In this document: positions 63,682-64,000 of the stretch, piece after piece
Position numbering within the stretch: position 1 is the first letter of the stretch
Layout of the letters: every line of letters begins with the position of its first letter
Assembly: GCA_018266215.1 (NCBI GenBank)
Contig: JAFEAV010000020.1
Span: forward strand, 21,500 to 85,499
Source: Cyanobacteria bacterium SZAS LIN-3
GTDB taxonomy: Bacteria > Cyanobacteriota > Vampirovibrionia > Obscuribacterales > Obscuribacteraceae
Length of the DNA stretch: 64,000 nt
Reading direction: 5' to 3'
Position numbers and translations under genes: made by a program
Notes under the pieces: model-generated
What the model saw: the letters and a program-made list of their open reading frames with translations, nothing else
What the model was told of the DNA's origin: nothing
Databases searched by the model: none

Positions 63682-64000
63682 GCCATTTACCAGTCAATCC
63701 GGTCAGCTGCCGAAAACATTGTACAAGAAGGACTCCCCTACTTCTGCAGTAGTACCGCTAGTCCATAACTGGACCGTTTTAGCAGTGCTGGTGAGCAAAG
63801 AATGTACAATTTGACGCCAATTTTACCCGTAATGGCACAAGATCAAATCTTTCCCTCTTAGTAATTGTTGGCGGCGGTGTAAATACGCTTAAAAACGGGC
63901 GGCAGAGGTTCCAGATCAACGAAAACGAGAGGGCTGCCACGAGTGGCAGCCCTCTCGTTTTTGCTGGATGATGGCCTCATCTAGGCTGGGGTAGGGGCCT
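63682..64000. other. Intergenic region at the window end
   Basis: 319 bases without a recognisable gene. A strong terminator lies at 63922-63962; otherwise I see no repeat or clear promoter apart from a possible TACAAT -10 for the CULT gene (minus strand, near 63720). Confidence 0.5.
63922..63962. terminator. Strong rho-independent terminator near window end
   Basis: AACGAGAGGGCTGCCAC pairs with GTGGCAGCCCTCTCGTT, 16-17 bp, with a T5 run on the plus strand and T4 on the minus strand. No plus-strand gene precedes it in the window, so it most likely ends a minus-strand gene beyond the edge or a short plus-strand RNA. Confidence 0.85.

Overview
The window looks like a chromosomal segment of a Gram-negative, cyanobacteria-related but probably non-photosynthetic bacterium. 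My best guess is the Vampirovibrionia/Melainabacteria, Obscuribacterales-like; this is inference. The evidence is a surface protein with three S-layer homology (SLH) domains, RNase J together with an RraB-type RNase E regulator, a DPRP/FeS-type photolyase, and many TPR proteins, leucine-rich-repeat (LRR) proteins, Ser/Thr kinases and multi-domain two-component proteins, with no photosynthesis gene. GTG and TTG starts are common. I see no insertion sequence, prophage, integrase or CRISPR array.

Layout. 1-5.1 kb: a minus-strand operon, M16 peptidase - dut - dapB - dapA - RNase J (cut by the window edge). 5.1-5.8 kb: a hairpin-rich non-coding stretch ending in a minus-strand terminator, then tRNA-Thr(CGT). 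5.9-15.3 kb: a stress and membrane region with catalase HPII, hemerythrin, a small secreted protein without a normal start codon, a DUF4239 protein, a ROK regulator, an LRV/HEAT-like protein, a ClC transporter with CBS domains and a DUF389 protein. Two promoters here (8.7 and 12.2 kb) share a 21-bp palindrome over the -35 box. 15.4-23.4 kb: two small unknown genes, a 1835-residue glycine-rich exported protein resembling mycobacterial PGRS domains, and a divergent XRE regulator. 23.6-30.5 kb: RlpA, a three-gene two-component operon and a second DUF4239 protein. 30.6-41.4 kb: TPR protein, thiolase, Ser/Thr kinase with an LRR ectodomain, SLH protein, PLP aminotransferase and a TPR-metallopeptidase. 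41.5-57.9 kb: photolyase-like protein, serine hydrolase, two unknown proteins, peptide transporter, a 921-residue LRR protein, TPR proteins, a histone-deacetylase-like enzyme, RraB, a DHFR-like reductase, and a divergent histidine kinase/response regulator pair. 58-64 kb: a tandem pair of GH26-like glycosidases, two small proteins, a GNAT enzyme, a thioredoxin-fold protein and a 113-residue stand-alone CULT (cereblon-type) protein.

Themes. Housekeeping genes (lysine/peptidoglycan precursor synthesis, dUTP control, RNA decay) sit at the left edge. The rest is mostly accessory: oxidative and ionic stress, signalling and large surface proteins. The most novel-looking items are the CULT protein, the PGRS-like protein with its adjacent regulator, the twin palindromic promoters, a domain shared by the kinase and the LRR protein, and the GH26 pair in which one member has a degraded acid/base motif but identical catalytic Glu spacing.
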